DNA of 64,000 bases, from NCBI GenBank assembly GCA_012931725.1, contig CM022949.1:7371529-7435528 (forward strand), written 5' to 3'. The stretch is from Litsea cubeba (Eukaryota; Streptophyta; Magnoliopsida; Laurales; Lauraceae). Below, one piece after another: positions 9,267 to 21,137 of this stretch; positions within the stretch are counted from its first letter, which is position 1, and each line of letters starts with the position of its first letter. The translations under genes and the position numbers were made by a program. The notes below the pieces were generated by a model. The model was not told where the DNA came from. It saw only the letters and a program-made list of their open reading frames with translations, and did not search any database.

Positions 9267-9561
9267 CCCCATCAAATTCAGGTGCAAAACACAATGGGCT
9301 CTGTCTCATCTTTCTAATCTGCCCCTGGAGTGACTTTTCACTCTCTTTTTTCTCCTCCTTGTTCAACTTCGAAATTGACATCCGGCTTATATCTTCTTTC
9401 TTCTCTGCCTTATTGACTAAGAAATTGGCCATAGCCTGAAAAAAAAAAAAAAAGATAAAACCCACAAACCCAATCAGATTAAAGAACCAAAATAATAGCA
9501 TTAACATAACACTTTTAATTGAAAAGAGAGAACCCACCTGGAAAGAGCTTGCAATAGACAT
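9232..9561 (-). CDS. Small two-exon plant protein of unknown function
   Basis: Exon 1 is 9561-9538 (MSIASSFQ, donor CAG|GTGGGT). The intron runs to an acceptor TTCAG at 9440-9436. Exon 2 is 9435-9232, with stop TAA at 9234-9232. The product is 75 residues: a lysine/glutamate-rich middle (NKAEKKEDISRMSISKLNKE) and a tail PLCFAPEFDGVHSFETLVSH. I recall a tail of the FAPEFDGxxxFETLV type in small plant proteins without assigned roles, so this is treated as a real but uncharacterised gene. There is no signal peptide or membrane segment. A TATA box at 9716-9723 on the same strand leaves a 150-170 base leader. Confidence 0.6.
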   Translation of the reverse strand: MSIASSFQVGSLFSIKSVMLMLLFWFFNLIGFVGFIFFFFFQAMANFLVNKAEKKEDISRMSISKLNKEEKKESEKSLQGQIRKMRQSPLCFAPEFDGVHSFETLVSHS

Positions 9562-9715
9562 GGTGAGAAACAAGTAACTCTGAAAAAGTGCAAGTATTGC
9601 TCACAGTGAGGAAGTAAAGATGAAGAATAACTGTGGATGAGAGGAAGCAAGTAGACTGAATGATAATAGATTCTGGGATTTTTTTTTCTGAGGAGGGCAG
9701 GAGAGGAGAAAGGCT

Positions 9716-9723
9716 CTATATAG
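9716..9723 (-). promoter_or_regulatory. TATA box of the small gene
   Basis: CTATATAGAG on the minus strand, about 155 bp upstream of the ATG at 9561, followed by a pyrimidine-rich leader typical of plant 5' UTRs. Confidence 0.5.
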
Positions 9724-9729
9724 AGAGAC

Positions 9730-10630
9730 GGGGAGAGAAGGAAACGTGGTTAAGGTGTCCTGCAAGAAGAAGAATCTAGAAGGGCTGGGAAAGGAAATTA
9801 CTAGTTAGAAGTGTTGTCTTGTATTCTGCTTTCCCAGAAGGAAATGGAGTTGTGTGTTGTTGGCGTAGCCCAGGTGTTTTGTATTTAGAACTTAGAAGGT
9901 TCTGGCACAATCAGGATCCTCCTGGGTATTTGACCCACGAGTTCAAATCCTACGAGGCTTTGAATTACTTGCTCTTCCACTCAAAGTTTGAACCCTCTTT
10001 TTAAGTGTATGAGGTTAATCTAGATTCCCTGCGCACCTCAATGTAGGACCCACCTGAGGCCCAACCTAGGGATGGAGACTGTTGAATGGAGAGGTCTCGA
10101 TAGGCCCTACATCTATATAAAGATGGAGGCCCATCAGATTGGGTCTATGCCCACAGATTCAACAGGTTTTATATTAAAAAAAGATTTGGTTGATCCAGTA
10201 GTCCAATCCATTTGATGGATGCAAACCCAAGGGAGGGAGATGCCTATGTGTGGGCCCCTGGTTTGGCGATCAGGTGGGCCCCACATCAAGTGCACACCAT
10301 GCGTGAGGTGCTCACTTGATAGTTTCTATATATACATGAAGTATTCTCATATTTTTTTGTGACACATGAGGTTGACTATTTGATTAAAAACATAATTAAC
10401 ATATCTTATTCATTATTTATAAATGATCTCTTTTTTTTTTCTATACATTGTTCAATATTATAGTTGGACCAACTCATATTGATGTAAAGGTTGTAATATC
10501 CCATATACTGGAAGGATGTTTATTTTGAGGGGCCCAGATTTTAAATAGATGGGCCCCATTGTGGAGTCCCACTCCTTCATTTAGGATTTCTTTACATCAA
10601 AGCCTAGAGGATCTCAACTCCTCAAACACG
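9730..10630. other. Intergenic DNA, no feature recognised
   Basis: Contains GC-richer blocks such as TGGGCCCCTGGTTTGGCGA around 10250. They look like repeat debris, but I could not bound an element. Confidence 0.4.
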
Positions 10631-10632
10631 TA

Positions 10633-10970
10633 GGTCACATTTGGCAACCAAATCTTTAGGGAAAAGATTTTCGGTTTCCCTAAAGTTGTAGTAAATCTAT
10701 GTTTGGCAATTGTAAATTCTGAGGATTTCAACAAATGAAAATCTTCATTTGATAGGATTTTTAGATCCGACCACTTCCCATAAGATTTGAAAATCTTCAC
10801 TTAAGTGGATTTGCACACTGAACCCTATTTTTCTCAGTTATATTCACCAATACACACCAATATCAATGTGAAATCCTCAACTATACAAATCCTCAGTGAG
10901 GAATCCTTGTTCCAGTGGTAGTGAAGAATAATAAGATCTATGTATTTCTCGCCTGTTACCAAACATGCCC
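10633..10970. mobile_element. Candidate MITE with GGNCAYRTTTGGYAAC ends
   Basis: The left end reads GGTCACATTTGGCAACC. The right end in reverse complement reads GGGCATGTTTGGTAACAGG (about 13 of 17 bases shared). A 3 bp direct repeat GTA flanks it (10630-10632 and 10971-10973). The short flank and TIR style suggest PIF/Harbinger, but TAA/TTA would be expected there, so the class is open. Confidence 0.4.
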
Positions 10971-11633
10971 GTACTGTGAGTGAATGGAGTAGAACTCCAC
11001 TATTGGGCTTAGCTATCAAGATTTGAACTACTAAAAATTAATGCCCTTCCCTTCATTGAGTATCCTAAATTTTACTTCAATAGTAGCTGAAATTAAACAT
11101 ATGGTTCATAATGCAATAACTACTATATTATATATTTAATCATTTCCTTGTTAATCATATGCTACAATGACCAACTTTTATTGGACTAAAACTAGGAGAA
11201 ATCTCACTTAAGTGGAGTTTATTTCAAGCTGTTCATATTTTAAAAATGTAGGCCCCACTTTAGAGTTCCACTCACGATCCTGGCTCACTTAGTTCAAGTA
11301 AAGCTCATCTAAGGTGCGCACTCATGCATTTGGTAAGTACACTTCCTATGGAGTTTACATCCTTTAAATATCTCACTCATGCTTCTCATGAGTGTGAGAA
11401 ATGAAACTCTACCGTTTGCCCCCAATTGAAAATTTGAACCGTATCCTCCCCTTTGTTGGGATGCTCCCAAGCCCTAAACCCTGCATACTTGCATCCACCT
11501 CTCCTAGCTATACTTTTTTTTTTGGGGGATTTTTTCTATATGGTAACTTAAACTTATCGATAACTCTCCCTTGTTACCAAAGTGAGCAATTTTATCTATA
11601 CGTTCTCCGTACTGTCCGTACCCCTGCGCAAGC

Positions 11634-13154
11634 TGATCGACACTTAAATGTGCAACTTTTAACTGCAACACTACGGTGTCGTCAAGTAGTAAAGGACTAA
11701 AGAGTCCGGATTATCGATCCCACGAAGAGAGGATGGAACAAGTAATGAATCCAATTTAAGTAGAATTGAACTAAGATATAGCTAATAGAGACAATTGAAG
11801 TGAATAATTAATACTAATAAACTATGTGTGAAAAATGGAATTAAACTAAATAATATAGAATACAATTAAAATAGCAATTAGACTACTCTAATTATCAATC
11901 TAAAATATGAAATTAACAAGATCTAAGCTAATCTAAGAAACTACACTAAACTAGTGGATGAATGGTTGTGGAAATGGAGGATTTAAGGTAAAGATGTGGT
12001 GTGAAATGTGTAGGATTTTAAAATAACTTATGTGAGATATAGATCTAACAATCTAGAAGTGAAAATAACAAATCAAAACAAAGATTAAAATTATAGGCAA
12101 TCCAAAATCTACTAAGTATGTAATTAATTCAAATAATACATGTTCCAATTCAACTCCCAAATCTACAATCCAATTAACAATCTCTTGCCTAATTGGATTG
12201 GATGATATAACAATGAAGATCAAAGTAAAAGAAAATCAAAGGCCAAGAACCTAGATCATCATCTAGCTACCCTAACAATAAATCATCAAAATCAAGCTAC
12301 AAAAGATCAAAGATAAGGGCTCTAAAGCATGCTATGTGAGAGAACTTAATCAAACTACAAAGCATCAATTGAGATTATTCGAGCATCAAGTGTAGAGATA
12401 GAGCATTAGAAATGAGAGAGATTAACACAACTAGATCTAAAATCTACTAATCAATTAAGGTACAAGTAGGAAATTTAAACTAAAACATGCATGTAATTGA
12501 ACTAATCACATTACTTAGCTTCAAAAGGAGAGCCTAATCCAAGAGCTTTAGCCACTAAACATCAAGAAAGAGCTCCAAATCTTCATTAATGATCTTCAAT
12601 TACACACTTTCTCTCTTTAGATTAGTTATAAAGAAGCTCCTAATTACAATCTAAAAGTGTAGAGAAGGTAAAATAAAATTATGCTTTTTGCGGTCCTTCA
12701 TTTTGGAGGCTTTTGATTGGCTCATATCCTTTCACATGAATTTGTGCCATGGAAAGATTTGATTGGTGGAGAGGTTAGAGTTGGATGAAAAATCTTCTAT
12801 GTAGTAATTATTGGGATTTGAACCCATAACCTATTTCATACCAACCAAAGCTCTAACCAATACACCAACCACCCCTTTGTGTTGGAAAATGATTCCTTCT
12901 CATCTTATTTTGGAATTCTTCAACACTACTGATGCCTTGGGACATTAGCCGAAAGGTTGGGGTAGTCGCGGGATCCACCTACTTAAGAGAAATTACATAA
13001 AAATGAGCTATAAATAATCGGATTTATGCATGATAATCCGATAATCCGTTTAATGTGATAGAATGATAAAATCTAAAGCAAATGATATGCATATGAGATG
13101 CTGATAAAACCCGAACTAATGAAGGGCAAAATATACAATATTTAATACTCATCA
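11634..13154 (-). repeat. Solo LTR nested in the left arm of the MULE
   Basis: The 1521 bp segment has ends TGAT…ATCA and is flanked by CAAGC (11629-11633) and CAGGC (13155-13159), a 5 bp target duplication with one mismatch. On the minus strand it starts TGATGAGTATTAAATATTG, a start I associate with plant LTRs. It interrupts the MULE arm exactly between CTGCGCAAG and CCAAAAGG, which are adjacent in the other arm. No coding sequence. Confidence 0.75.
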
Positions 13155-13184
13155 CAGGCCAAAAGGTATTTTTTTTATTTGAGA

Positions 13185-13290
13185 TATCACAACAATTATT
13201 GCGATATCGCAATTTATGTTGCCATACTGCAACTTACTGCAATGAGATATCACAACTTATGTTGTGTTATCGCAATTTATATTGCGATGG
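13185..13290. repeat. GCGATATCGCAATTTATGTTGC-type repeats in the left MULE arm
   Basis: Several short dyad units related to GCGATATCGCAATTTATG alternate with CAACTTA(C/T)TGCAATG blocks. The opposite arm (14585-14825) carries the same units, there as a tandem duplication of about 115 bp. Confidence 0.7.
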
Positions 13291-13877
13291 CGCAACTAGA
13301 ATAACCCTGTTCATCCTTTTTTCCCTCCCTGTTTCGACTATTCCTCATTTTCACCTGCTGTAACTCTCTCCCCTAGCCGATTGTACTCTCATTCTCCCAC
13401 ACCAACCTATTTGCAAATACGCAAGGCCCCCAACGTCCGTTCGACGATGACTAATCATCATCATCTCCATTGCCTCCATCGACTAGGGATTTTGGCCTCC
13501 ATTGTTTCGAGATCTGGGCGTTCCCGAGCTTAGTATTGTTGCAGTTACCACTGCTGAACCTGGTAATCCTTCTTCCCTATCTCTTTTAGCGATATTCCGG
13601 TCTTCTCTTTCCTTTACCTCATTCTCTCTCTATTTATCTCTCTTTATGGGTTTAAAAAACCCTAAATGCTCTTAAACCTTTTCTGGCAAAAATAAATAAA
13701 GAAGAAGAAGAACTCTAGAACATCAGAATTCTATTTTTAGTGAATTAGAGTCACCTTGTAACTTTTCTCTTTCGTCACCGTGAACTAGTTGTTATAGCTA
13801 GCTAGCCTTTCAAGGCAATGGGCCATTATGAAACTTCCTTGCGTATTATGTTCACGTTAAGAACAGCACATCCCCAA

Positions 13878-13878
<1 letters not shown>

Positions 13879-13910
<32 letters not shown>
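13879..13910. repeat. (CT)n microsatellite
   Basis: About 15 CT units inside the MULE interior. Confidence 0.95.
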
Positions 13911-13912
<2 letters not shown>

Positions 13913-14960
13913 CAACAATGAATGCGAAACTCAATCTAATAAAATTACACTAACAATGCATAATAACATCTACAAGAAACCCTTTCTTCATAATTTCTTC
14001 CAAGGATATCTTTAATTATAGGTTCTCTATACATATCATTATCTTAGCTATAAAGATATAACAATTTAATTCAACTCCATGCATTCTAAGTAACTGAATT
14101 GAAACTGGATATTTCAGAATAAGAAGGTTCCAAAATACATGCAAGATAGGTTTTAAAATTTCAAGTATTATCAGAATTTAATTGCACAGAACAAAATATT
14201 CCATGGCCGTGCAAATTGTTATGTTTGACTACTTTCATGAAATTTAACAAATTACAAGTGACGGTATTTGACAATTTGCAAGGATTAAAAATCTTACAAT
14301 TGATGCAATCCAAGTCAATAGGATTTACTGATTAGTGCTTACCATACCTCAAAACCAAAGGTAAGAAAATTGCAAGAAGGCAATTGAGTCATATGTGAAA
14401 TTGGCCCGACTTTCACATCCTAGAGTCAATCTAGAAGGGTCACATATGCACCAAATTTAGTAGAGATAATGTGATAAAAGTCTAAATAGAGAATGGATTC
14501 ATCGACCAACTCTTCTTTCTAAATGTAGCCATAGACGAAAACAACGGAACAGAATAAATTATAAACAGAAATACATTCATTGACTTTTTAATGTAACGCC
14601 TTTTGCAATATCACAACATAAATTGCGATATCGCAATTTATTAACTTGCGGTATTACTACATAAATTGCGATATTGCAACAATTGTAGGGATATCGTAAA
14701 TAAAAAAATGCCTTTTGGCTTGCGTAGTCGCAATTTATTAACTTGCGGTATTGCAACATAAATTGTAATATCACAACAATTGTGGGGATATCGCAAATAA
14801 AAAAAATGCCTTTTGTCTTGCGCAGGGGTATGGACGGTACAGAGAACGTAGGTAAAATTGCTCACTTTTGTAACAAGGGGGAGTTATCGATGAGTTGAAA
14901 TTACCATACAGAAAAAATCCCTTCTTTAATTTTTATTTTGATAAAATCCTAGCTATACTT

Positions 14961-16052
14961 ATAATGAGCATTACAAGTTTTTTCTTTCCAATCTTCAACA
15001 TATTAACTGGCTTCACAACCCTTTCTTAAAGCACAAGGATGTATTTGTATAAAAAAATAAAAATAAAAATAGTATTGTAGTATTGAAAGGGGTCAGTATT
15101 TTAAAAATACAATTAGTTTTGTGAATCAATCATAATTAAGTTTTTTTATTGTCTTAATTTTTTAAAAAGTGGAAAATATTAAGTAAAAGACAATGTGAAA
15201 TTTTATGTTAGAATAAGAAAGTAGTACAAATATAAGGTAAAAGTTTTAAAAACTAAAAGAAAAGATACTCTTTATAATTTAAGAACATTTACAAAAAATT
15301 AGTGCTAGATTCCCACAATATATAAGTAAAATAAAAAATGCCTGTAAAAGAACTAAAAATATATATTTATTATACAATAAGTGCACGTACATTTATGTAT
15401 CTTCCAAAAAAAAAAATCTTTCATAAAAAATCCTTCAAAAAAACTTATCATTAAGAAAAACTATCTTTACAGATAATTATCCTTCAAATTTCTTTTTGAA
15501 AGACTTGGTCATGACTCATGACCTATCGCATGAAAAACTCCAACTCTGTGACATCATCCTAATTACTTGATGCATGAGACTCAAATATAATAGTTTTAGA
15601 AGGTAGCATTTTCTCATAATTTCAACTCAATAGGGATAAAATTGAATGATGTCGAATTTGTTTGACTTTTAAGCCCTAAATTAAAATGTATGAACGGGTT
15701 GAACGCAGGGTCGCTAGGGACCCTTAACATTAAAAAAAAAAAAAAGTCGATAAGGACCCTAGTAGATAATGTTGAAAAAAATATGTTTTCGGGCAAAATG
15801 ATTGATTTGGTGTAAGGGGCATTTAAAATTATATTTTTGGTACGGCGGTCACCTAATTTATTTTTTTTGATTAAATCCACTCTAACTTAAGGCCAATATT
15901 TCTAAAATTAAATATGAAAATGACCAACCAAAATTAATCTTAAGCTACAATTTACAAAATCAAAAATTTTTATGCCGGATTCTTGATTGAGGGGTCACAA
16001 CCAATATAGACGTGAAATCAAATTCCGTTTATTAATTGTAACCTAAATCTCA
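14961..16052. other. AT-rich intergenic DNA
   Basis: No coding, RNA or transposon-end signal recognised in this stretch between the MULE and the hAT element. Confidence 0.5.
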
Positions 16053-16060
16053 CCCAAACC

Positions 16061-16667
16061 TAGGGTTGTAAACGGGTCGGTTCCGGTCCGGGTCCAGGGT
16101 GGAACCGGAACCGTTTTCTAAGAAGGGGAACCGGAACCGGAACCGGAATCGTTAAGAATAATGGGAACCAGAACCGGAACCGGAACCATTTGTGAGGCGG
16201 GTCTGGTTCCGGTTCCGGGTCTAGACTAATACCTGTATTTTTCTTTAAAAAAATTATGCTTTTTTCACATTTCAATTGGATCACGTACCTATAAATACTA
16301 ATGTGACATTTTGTTTATCAATAACAGACACTTTTAACCAAAAACTCAGAAATCACATCCAAACAGGCAATGAGATGTAGAAAAGTAGAAAACCCCAATG
16401 TAGAAAAGTAGAAAAGTAAAAAGGATTTTGTTCTCACATAATAAAGTTACCTTATGTTAGTATATATTGGGCCGGGTCTCGGGTCCACGGGTCTGAGCCA
16501 CTGTGGATCCGGAACCGGAACCGTTTAGGTATCGGTTCCAAAAAAAGAATCCGGAACCGGAACCATTTTCTTATCGGGACCAAAATAAGGACCCAGACCC
16601 AGACCCGGATCCTAACGAGTTGGAACCTTCGGATAATCGGAGAATCGGGTACCCATTTACAACCCTA
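16061..16667. mobile_element. Non-autonomous hAT transposon
   Basis: Perfect 8 bp target duplications CCCAAACC lie at 16053-16060 and 16668-16675. The ends are TAGGGTTGTAAACGGGT and, in reverse complement, TAGGGTTGTAAATGGGT. An 8 bp duplication with TAG…CTA ends is diagnostic of hAT. The subterminal parts are packed with GGAACCGGAACC repeats in opposite orientations, likely transposase-binding sites. No transposase. It ends 112 bp before the mTERF start codon. Confidence 0.9.
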
Positions 16668-16779
16668 CCCAAACCCATTTTTAAATCAAAACCAAAAAAC
16701 AAGTGGGTCGAGATAATCGGAGAATTGGATTCAGGTTTAGCAGTGAGTAAACAAAAACATTACCCTCGGATTTCGCCTC

Positions 16780-18360
16780 ATGGCGCTTCTGCTAAAACCT
16801 TCTTCCTCTCTCACCCAAACTCTAATCTCTTCATCTTCTTCAACCTCTCTCTCTACAAACCCTAACTTCTCTGCAATTTCCTATCCATCTTTCCATGGCC
16901 ATGGAAGAAAACAACCCAAATCGATGCTCTCGAAAGGAGATGCAATCCAAAGCAACGCCATCTCTTCTTCGAATCACCACCACATGGTGGGTAAGTGAAT
17001 TTCCTACCTATTATCTTCCTTCAATCTTCACTTTCTATCATACCTGCAAAATCACCCCCATCTACTTCCCTCTTTGTCTGTTTCAGGGCTTCTCCTTCTT
17101 TTCCAAGAATTCGGATTTAACGAGAAAGAAATCGAAGCCCTTTTCGAGAAAAACCCAGTTCTTGCATATACTTCTCCGAAATCTCTCCGCAACCGATTTC
17201 TTTCGTTGAAGTCCGTGGGACTCGTCGAATTCGCAATCTGGAGATTGATCACCAGACACCCAGATATTCTCACCGCGGAGGAATTCGATGGGTTTCTCGA
17301 TCTTGTTCGGGAGAGATTGGAAGGAATCGAACCCAGGAAGCTCGAACGCGTTTTGATTGAAATGGAGCCTCGATTTCTTGTGGGTTTTGCGGAAAAGGTG
17401 GGATTGCTTGTCGAACATGGGGTTCCTGAAGAGAAACTTGTTGATTTTATCAACAGCATCAGTCTCAGGGTTTTCTGCGGCAGGGAAGCTGAGGAAATCG
17501 AGAGACTGATGGTGTTCTTTAAACAGTTTGATTTCAGTTTGATTCTCCGTCGACCGTTGCTTCTGAATCTCGATTTGGATACCCAGATAATTCCGAGAAT
17601 TCAGGTTTTTCAAGAAGAGCTTGGTGGAGAAGAAGAAGCTGTAAAAAATTTGTTGCGTAAGCTCCCACGGATTTTATCCTACTCTGCCGAGCATTTTCAA
17701 GATCAAATAGAGTTCTGGAGATCCATTGGTTTGAGCAAAGGTGAGATTTTCAAGATTTTTCTGGTTTATCCGGGCGTGGTGGGGGTCAGCAAGGAGAGGA
17801 AATTGAAACCTAGAGTCGAATTCCTGAAAGAATGTGGTTTGAATGCCAATGACATCTACAGATTCCTGACCAAAGCCCCTCTATTTCTCAGCTTGTCTTT
17901 TGAAGACAATTTGTCTAAGAAATTGGGGTTCTTAGTTAAGCTTGGATACAAGAGAAGGACTAGAGAGCTGGCTTTCGCAATGGGCGCAGTGACACGATCT
18001 AGCTGTGAGAATATGCAGTTGGTGCTTGGGGTGTTCTTGAGCTATGGACTTTCTACTGAGGATGTATTTGCCATGAGCAATAGGCATCCTCAGGTGCTTC
18101 AGTATAATCATAGCTCTTTGGAGAAGAAGATGGAGTATTTGATTGAAGAAATGGGTAGAGAGATAGGAGAGCTCTTGGCATTTCCTGCGTTTCTCGGTTA
18201 CAAGCTCGAGAGGATCAAAAGGCGGTATGAAGTGAAGAAGGAGGCTAGAGGGGAGGGAATGTCTCTAAACAAGCTGTTGAGTGTGTCAACTGAGACTTTT
18301 TTGAAGAAGAAGAGTTCAAGAGAGGAAGCATTTGAATTGGATGAAGTGAACAAAGTCTAA
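16780..18360 (+). CDS. mTERF-family organelle nucleic-acid-binding protein
   Basis: Two coding exons, 16780-16990 and 17087-18360, join as ATGGTGG|gtaagt … tttcag|GGCTTC and give 494 residues. The first ~60 residues are Ser/Thr-rich with almost no acidic residues (MALLLKPSSSLTQTL…), typical of a chloroplast or mitochondrial transit peptide. The rest is a row of ~30-residue helical mTERF repeats with the usual leucine and proline spacing (for example IFKIFLVYPGVVGVS, IYRFLTKAPLFLSLS, VFAMSNRHPQVLQYN, IGELLAFPAFLGYKLE). mTERF proteins bind organellar DNA or RNA and affect transcription termination or splicing. The length suits an MTERF8-like member, but I cannot fix the orthologue. A hAT element sits in the promoter-proximal region. 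Confidence 0.9.
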
Positions 18361-21130
18361 AGAATAAGGGCCGGATTCCTTGGATCAATTTTCCATTCTT
18401 TCCAAGGCTTGTTGTTGCGAGTACTGATTTTATGTCTGTGAGTTACAAACACATCCCCTCAACACTCGTCTCGAAATTCATGAAAGACTTATAGTTTTGC
18501 ATGTGCTGGTAAAATTTTAACCAAAAAAGGATTAGAAGGAATTCTTTGATGTAATAGAGAGCATATTTTCTTTGGATTGCTTCAGCCTTCATTTGATCAT
18601 TTGATGTTGCAACCGAGGACGGGTTACCTTACTACATTTATATTTCATTCAAGAAAGCAACAAAATGAAGAAGCTGAAATTGATCTCCCTAGAGCAATGA
18701 CTACATTTTAAGAGTACAAAGTTGAAGTCCATGTCCTCTTCATTTTTGCTGTAGTAAACATGAAGTGAAGGGCTTTTGGTTCTCTCACTCTCTCCAGAAA
18801 CCAAGCACCCTATGTGGATCCTCAAAAGAACTTCGCCTAGGAAGAGAGTTGCTGACTGGAATTGTTTGGATCCCACTTGTTCCCAACTCCCAAGTAACTG
18901 CATTTCACTAAGGGTACATTTGTAAGAAGCCATGGATTCTGCAAATCGTGGAATCCACGGTGTACATGTGGATAGTGCATCTGTGGAATCTGCAATTTTT
19001 GTTGGATTAGGTGATGGAGAGGTGAGGGAGAAGTGTACATTTTCCATGAAATGTTTTACAGGCCCCCGACCGCCCCTTCGGAACTCAAATTTGTGGCTTT
19101 TTGTTGAAGTTTCTCTGCAGAAAATCTCTGCATTGAACATTGGATATGCCACTATCTGTCTCTAAAAGAACTTATGTTTTTCTGCATTTCAGAAGTGTGC
19201 CTGAAATTTCCCAGCAACTGAGGTTTGATAAAAATTCTGACATGGTTTCCTTTGCAAGAGGGTTATCTACCCACTGAAACCTATTATCAGAGGGTTTCAC
19301 AGGCATCATCAATTCAATCTATCTCAACATTATGAAAGTTCAGATGTCCCCAACTAGTTTGATTAGGAGATATATTAGCATTTCTAGGATTTTATCTTCT
19401 CTCACATCCCTGCCACTGGATCGGACCTTTCATAGAGATTGCTAATGGTTGATTCGATCAGTAATTGACAATCGCATCCTGTTTTGTATGTTGTTCTTAT
19501 CACATTTACATCGATCTTCTTCATCTTTACTTGTACTTGTGACCGATTCATCTTCTTCCTATTTATAATCAATATTGATTCTATTTCCCTTCTCCATTTT
19601 CATTTTGTAAGAAAGATAAGTTTTCTTCATTTACATGTCAGATCTGGCATTTGGGGAGATTTTACTTTTAAAACCATAACCAGCATTCCCTTGCAGAAAG
19701 TTTTTTTCATTTACATTTGCACTTTTAAATTAGAATTTGTAACTGAAATTTAAAATTTAGAGCATGTTGTGTAAAAAGAGTACAATGCAACTCCAAAGGA
19801 TTCCGCTGTCCAACACCTCCCACCTCCCCCACTCCCCATTGGATTTCAATTTCATAGCAGGATAAAACTCGGATAAAAAAGTGCCTTTAAGGCTTAAGCA
19901 TAGAAAGATGTCCCACCTGGGGCAGAGCAGTAAATTAGTGTGGATTCTGATGAAAACCTGCTGCACAAACAGGCTGTTACATGCTCAGGTATGGATTACA
20001 AAAAAATAGGCTTTCAACAAGTTTCAGGTCACTGCACTTTGCATTTGTAAAATCTTAATATTTCGTTATGAGAATTTATAAGTTAGCTCTATTCGATATC
20101 AGAATTTATAAATAAGTTCTATTGGCTTCTGTGCTTGATTTCGTTGAAATTTTCATTTTGTAAGTGAGTTTGGTTTTTTTAAATGCCGATTTGGATTTGT
20201 AAACTCAACAAAGAGCTGGATTTATATGTTGTGACGAAAAATTGATTTTTTGAGATGGATTAGTAGTCAGTGTCGATTTTTCCAAAGACTGCAATATCAA
20301 CTTTTCAAGTCTAGTTGTCTAGACTCAAGATTGCATTGTATTTGCAATACCTTCTTATATGGTGTTTGTTATTTTAGTATTAGATGAGATGGAAGTGATC
20401 TGTGATCACAAGAATGCTGTTCTATGTTCATTTCGGATAGCCTTGCATGCAAAATTTTAGATTCATTTTTGTGTGTAGTCATCTTCTTATATTCAAAATG
20501 CTTTGATGGAAGATTATTGTTTTTTGAAACAGAGCACAATTCTGTATACATTGTGGATTCATTTTCATGAGCAGTCATCTTCTTCATATGAATGAAGTAA
20601 TGTCTAAGTTTTGGACACTTTTGGTGCAACTTTTCGAAACTAAGTTTAATTTATAATCTCATGTCCACTAATTTAAACATTTTTGAACTTTTAGATTTTG
20701 ATTTAAATTTGAGTTTCTGAGTTCTGACCCAATATTCCCATCTCAAATCTTGATCTAGATTGAGTTTCCACAAACTTCAGGTTGCTGAAATTTGCATTTG
20801 GGATTTTTTTGTGGGGTTAATTTGCATGTTGCTTTTTATTTTTTGCTGGATTAAGTCTTGCATACAAAGATTACTAATTAACCAGGCTGGTTCTCATTGC
20901 TACAGTTAAATCCACTCCTAATGTTCAATTCAACTGAAATTCTTTGCCATATTCGGTCAAAACAGTTGAAAATATGGATCTGATTCTGGATGGGGTATCA
21001 TTCAGTGAAAAAGAAAGAGAACATTGATAAAAAAATATACAAACTGTTAAAACCAATGGACATTTGCTTTCTAAATTTCACTATCTCATAGTCACTCCTA
21101 TCTCCTAACCGAGCTGCAGCTGGGGACTCT
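18361..21130. other. mTERF 3' flank and intergenic DNA
   Basis: T-rich 3' UTR-like sequence follows the stop. A 167-codon minus-strand frame (18649-19152) shows no recognisable domain and I do not call it. The rest is AT-rich with no bounded element. Confidence 0.4.
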
Positions 21131-21137
21131 TCATATC

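Larger units (their letters stand above)
11516..14946. mobile_element. Non-autonomous Mutator-like (MULE) element with long TIRs
   Basis: A 14 bp direct repeat TCCTAGCTATACTT flanks the element (11502-11515 and 14947-14960). Inside it, long inverted arms match. The left arm GGGATTTTTTCTATATGG … CGATAACTC … GTACCCCTGCGCAAG pairs with the reverse complement of 14815-14935. The left arm resumes after a nested LTR (11634-13154) with CCAAAAGGTATTTTTTTTATTTG, giving arms of 250 bp or more. Long TIRs and a 9-14 bp target duplication point to MULE. No transposase is seen. The unique interior (about 13310-14580) contains a leader-like stretch with a possible splice donor and may be captured host sequence. 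Confidence 0.65.

Noticed and set aside
4073..9561. The exon at 4141-4073 and the small gene at 9561-9232 as tandem paralogues
   Set aside because: Both start ATGTCNANTNCAAGCTCT and have a CAG|GTG donor, but similarity ends there; too short to support common origin.
18649..19152. 167-codon minus-strand open frame below the mTERF gene
   Set aside because: No domain, no homologue that I recognise, no promoter or splice context. It lies in 3' flank sequence and could be open by chance.
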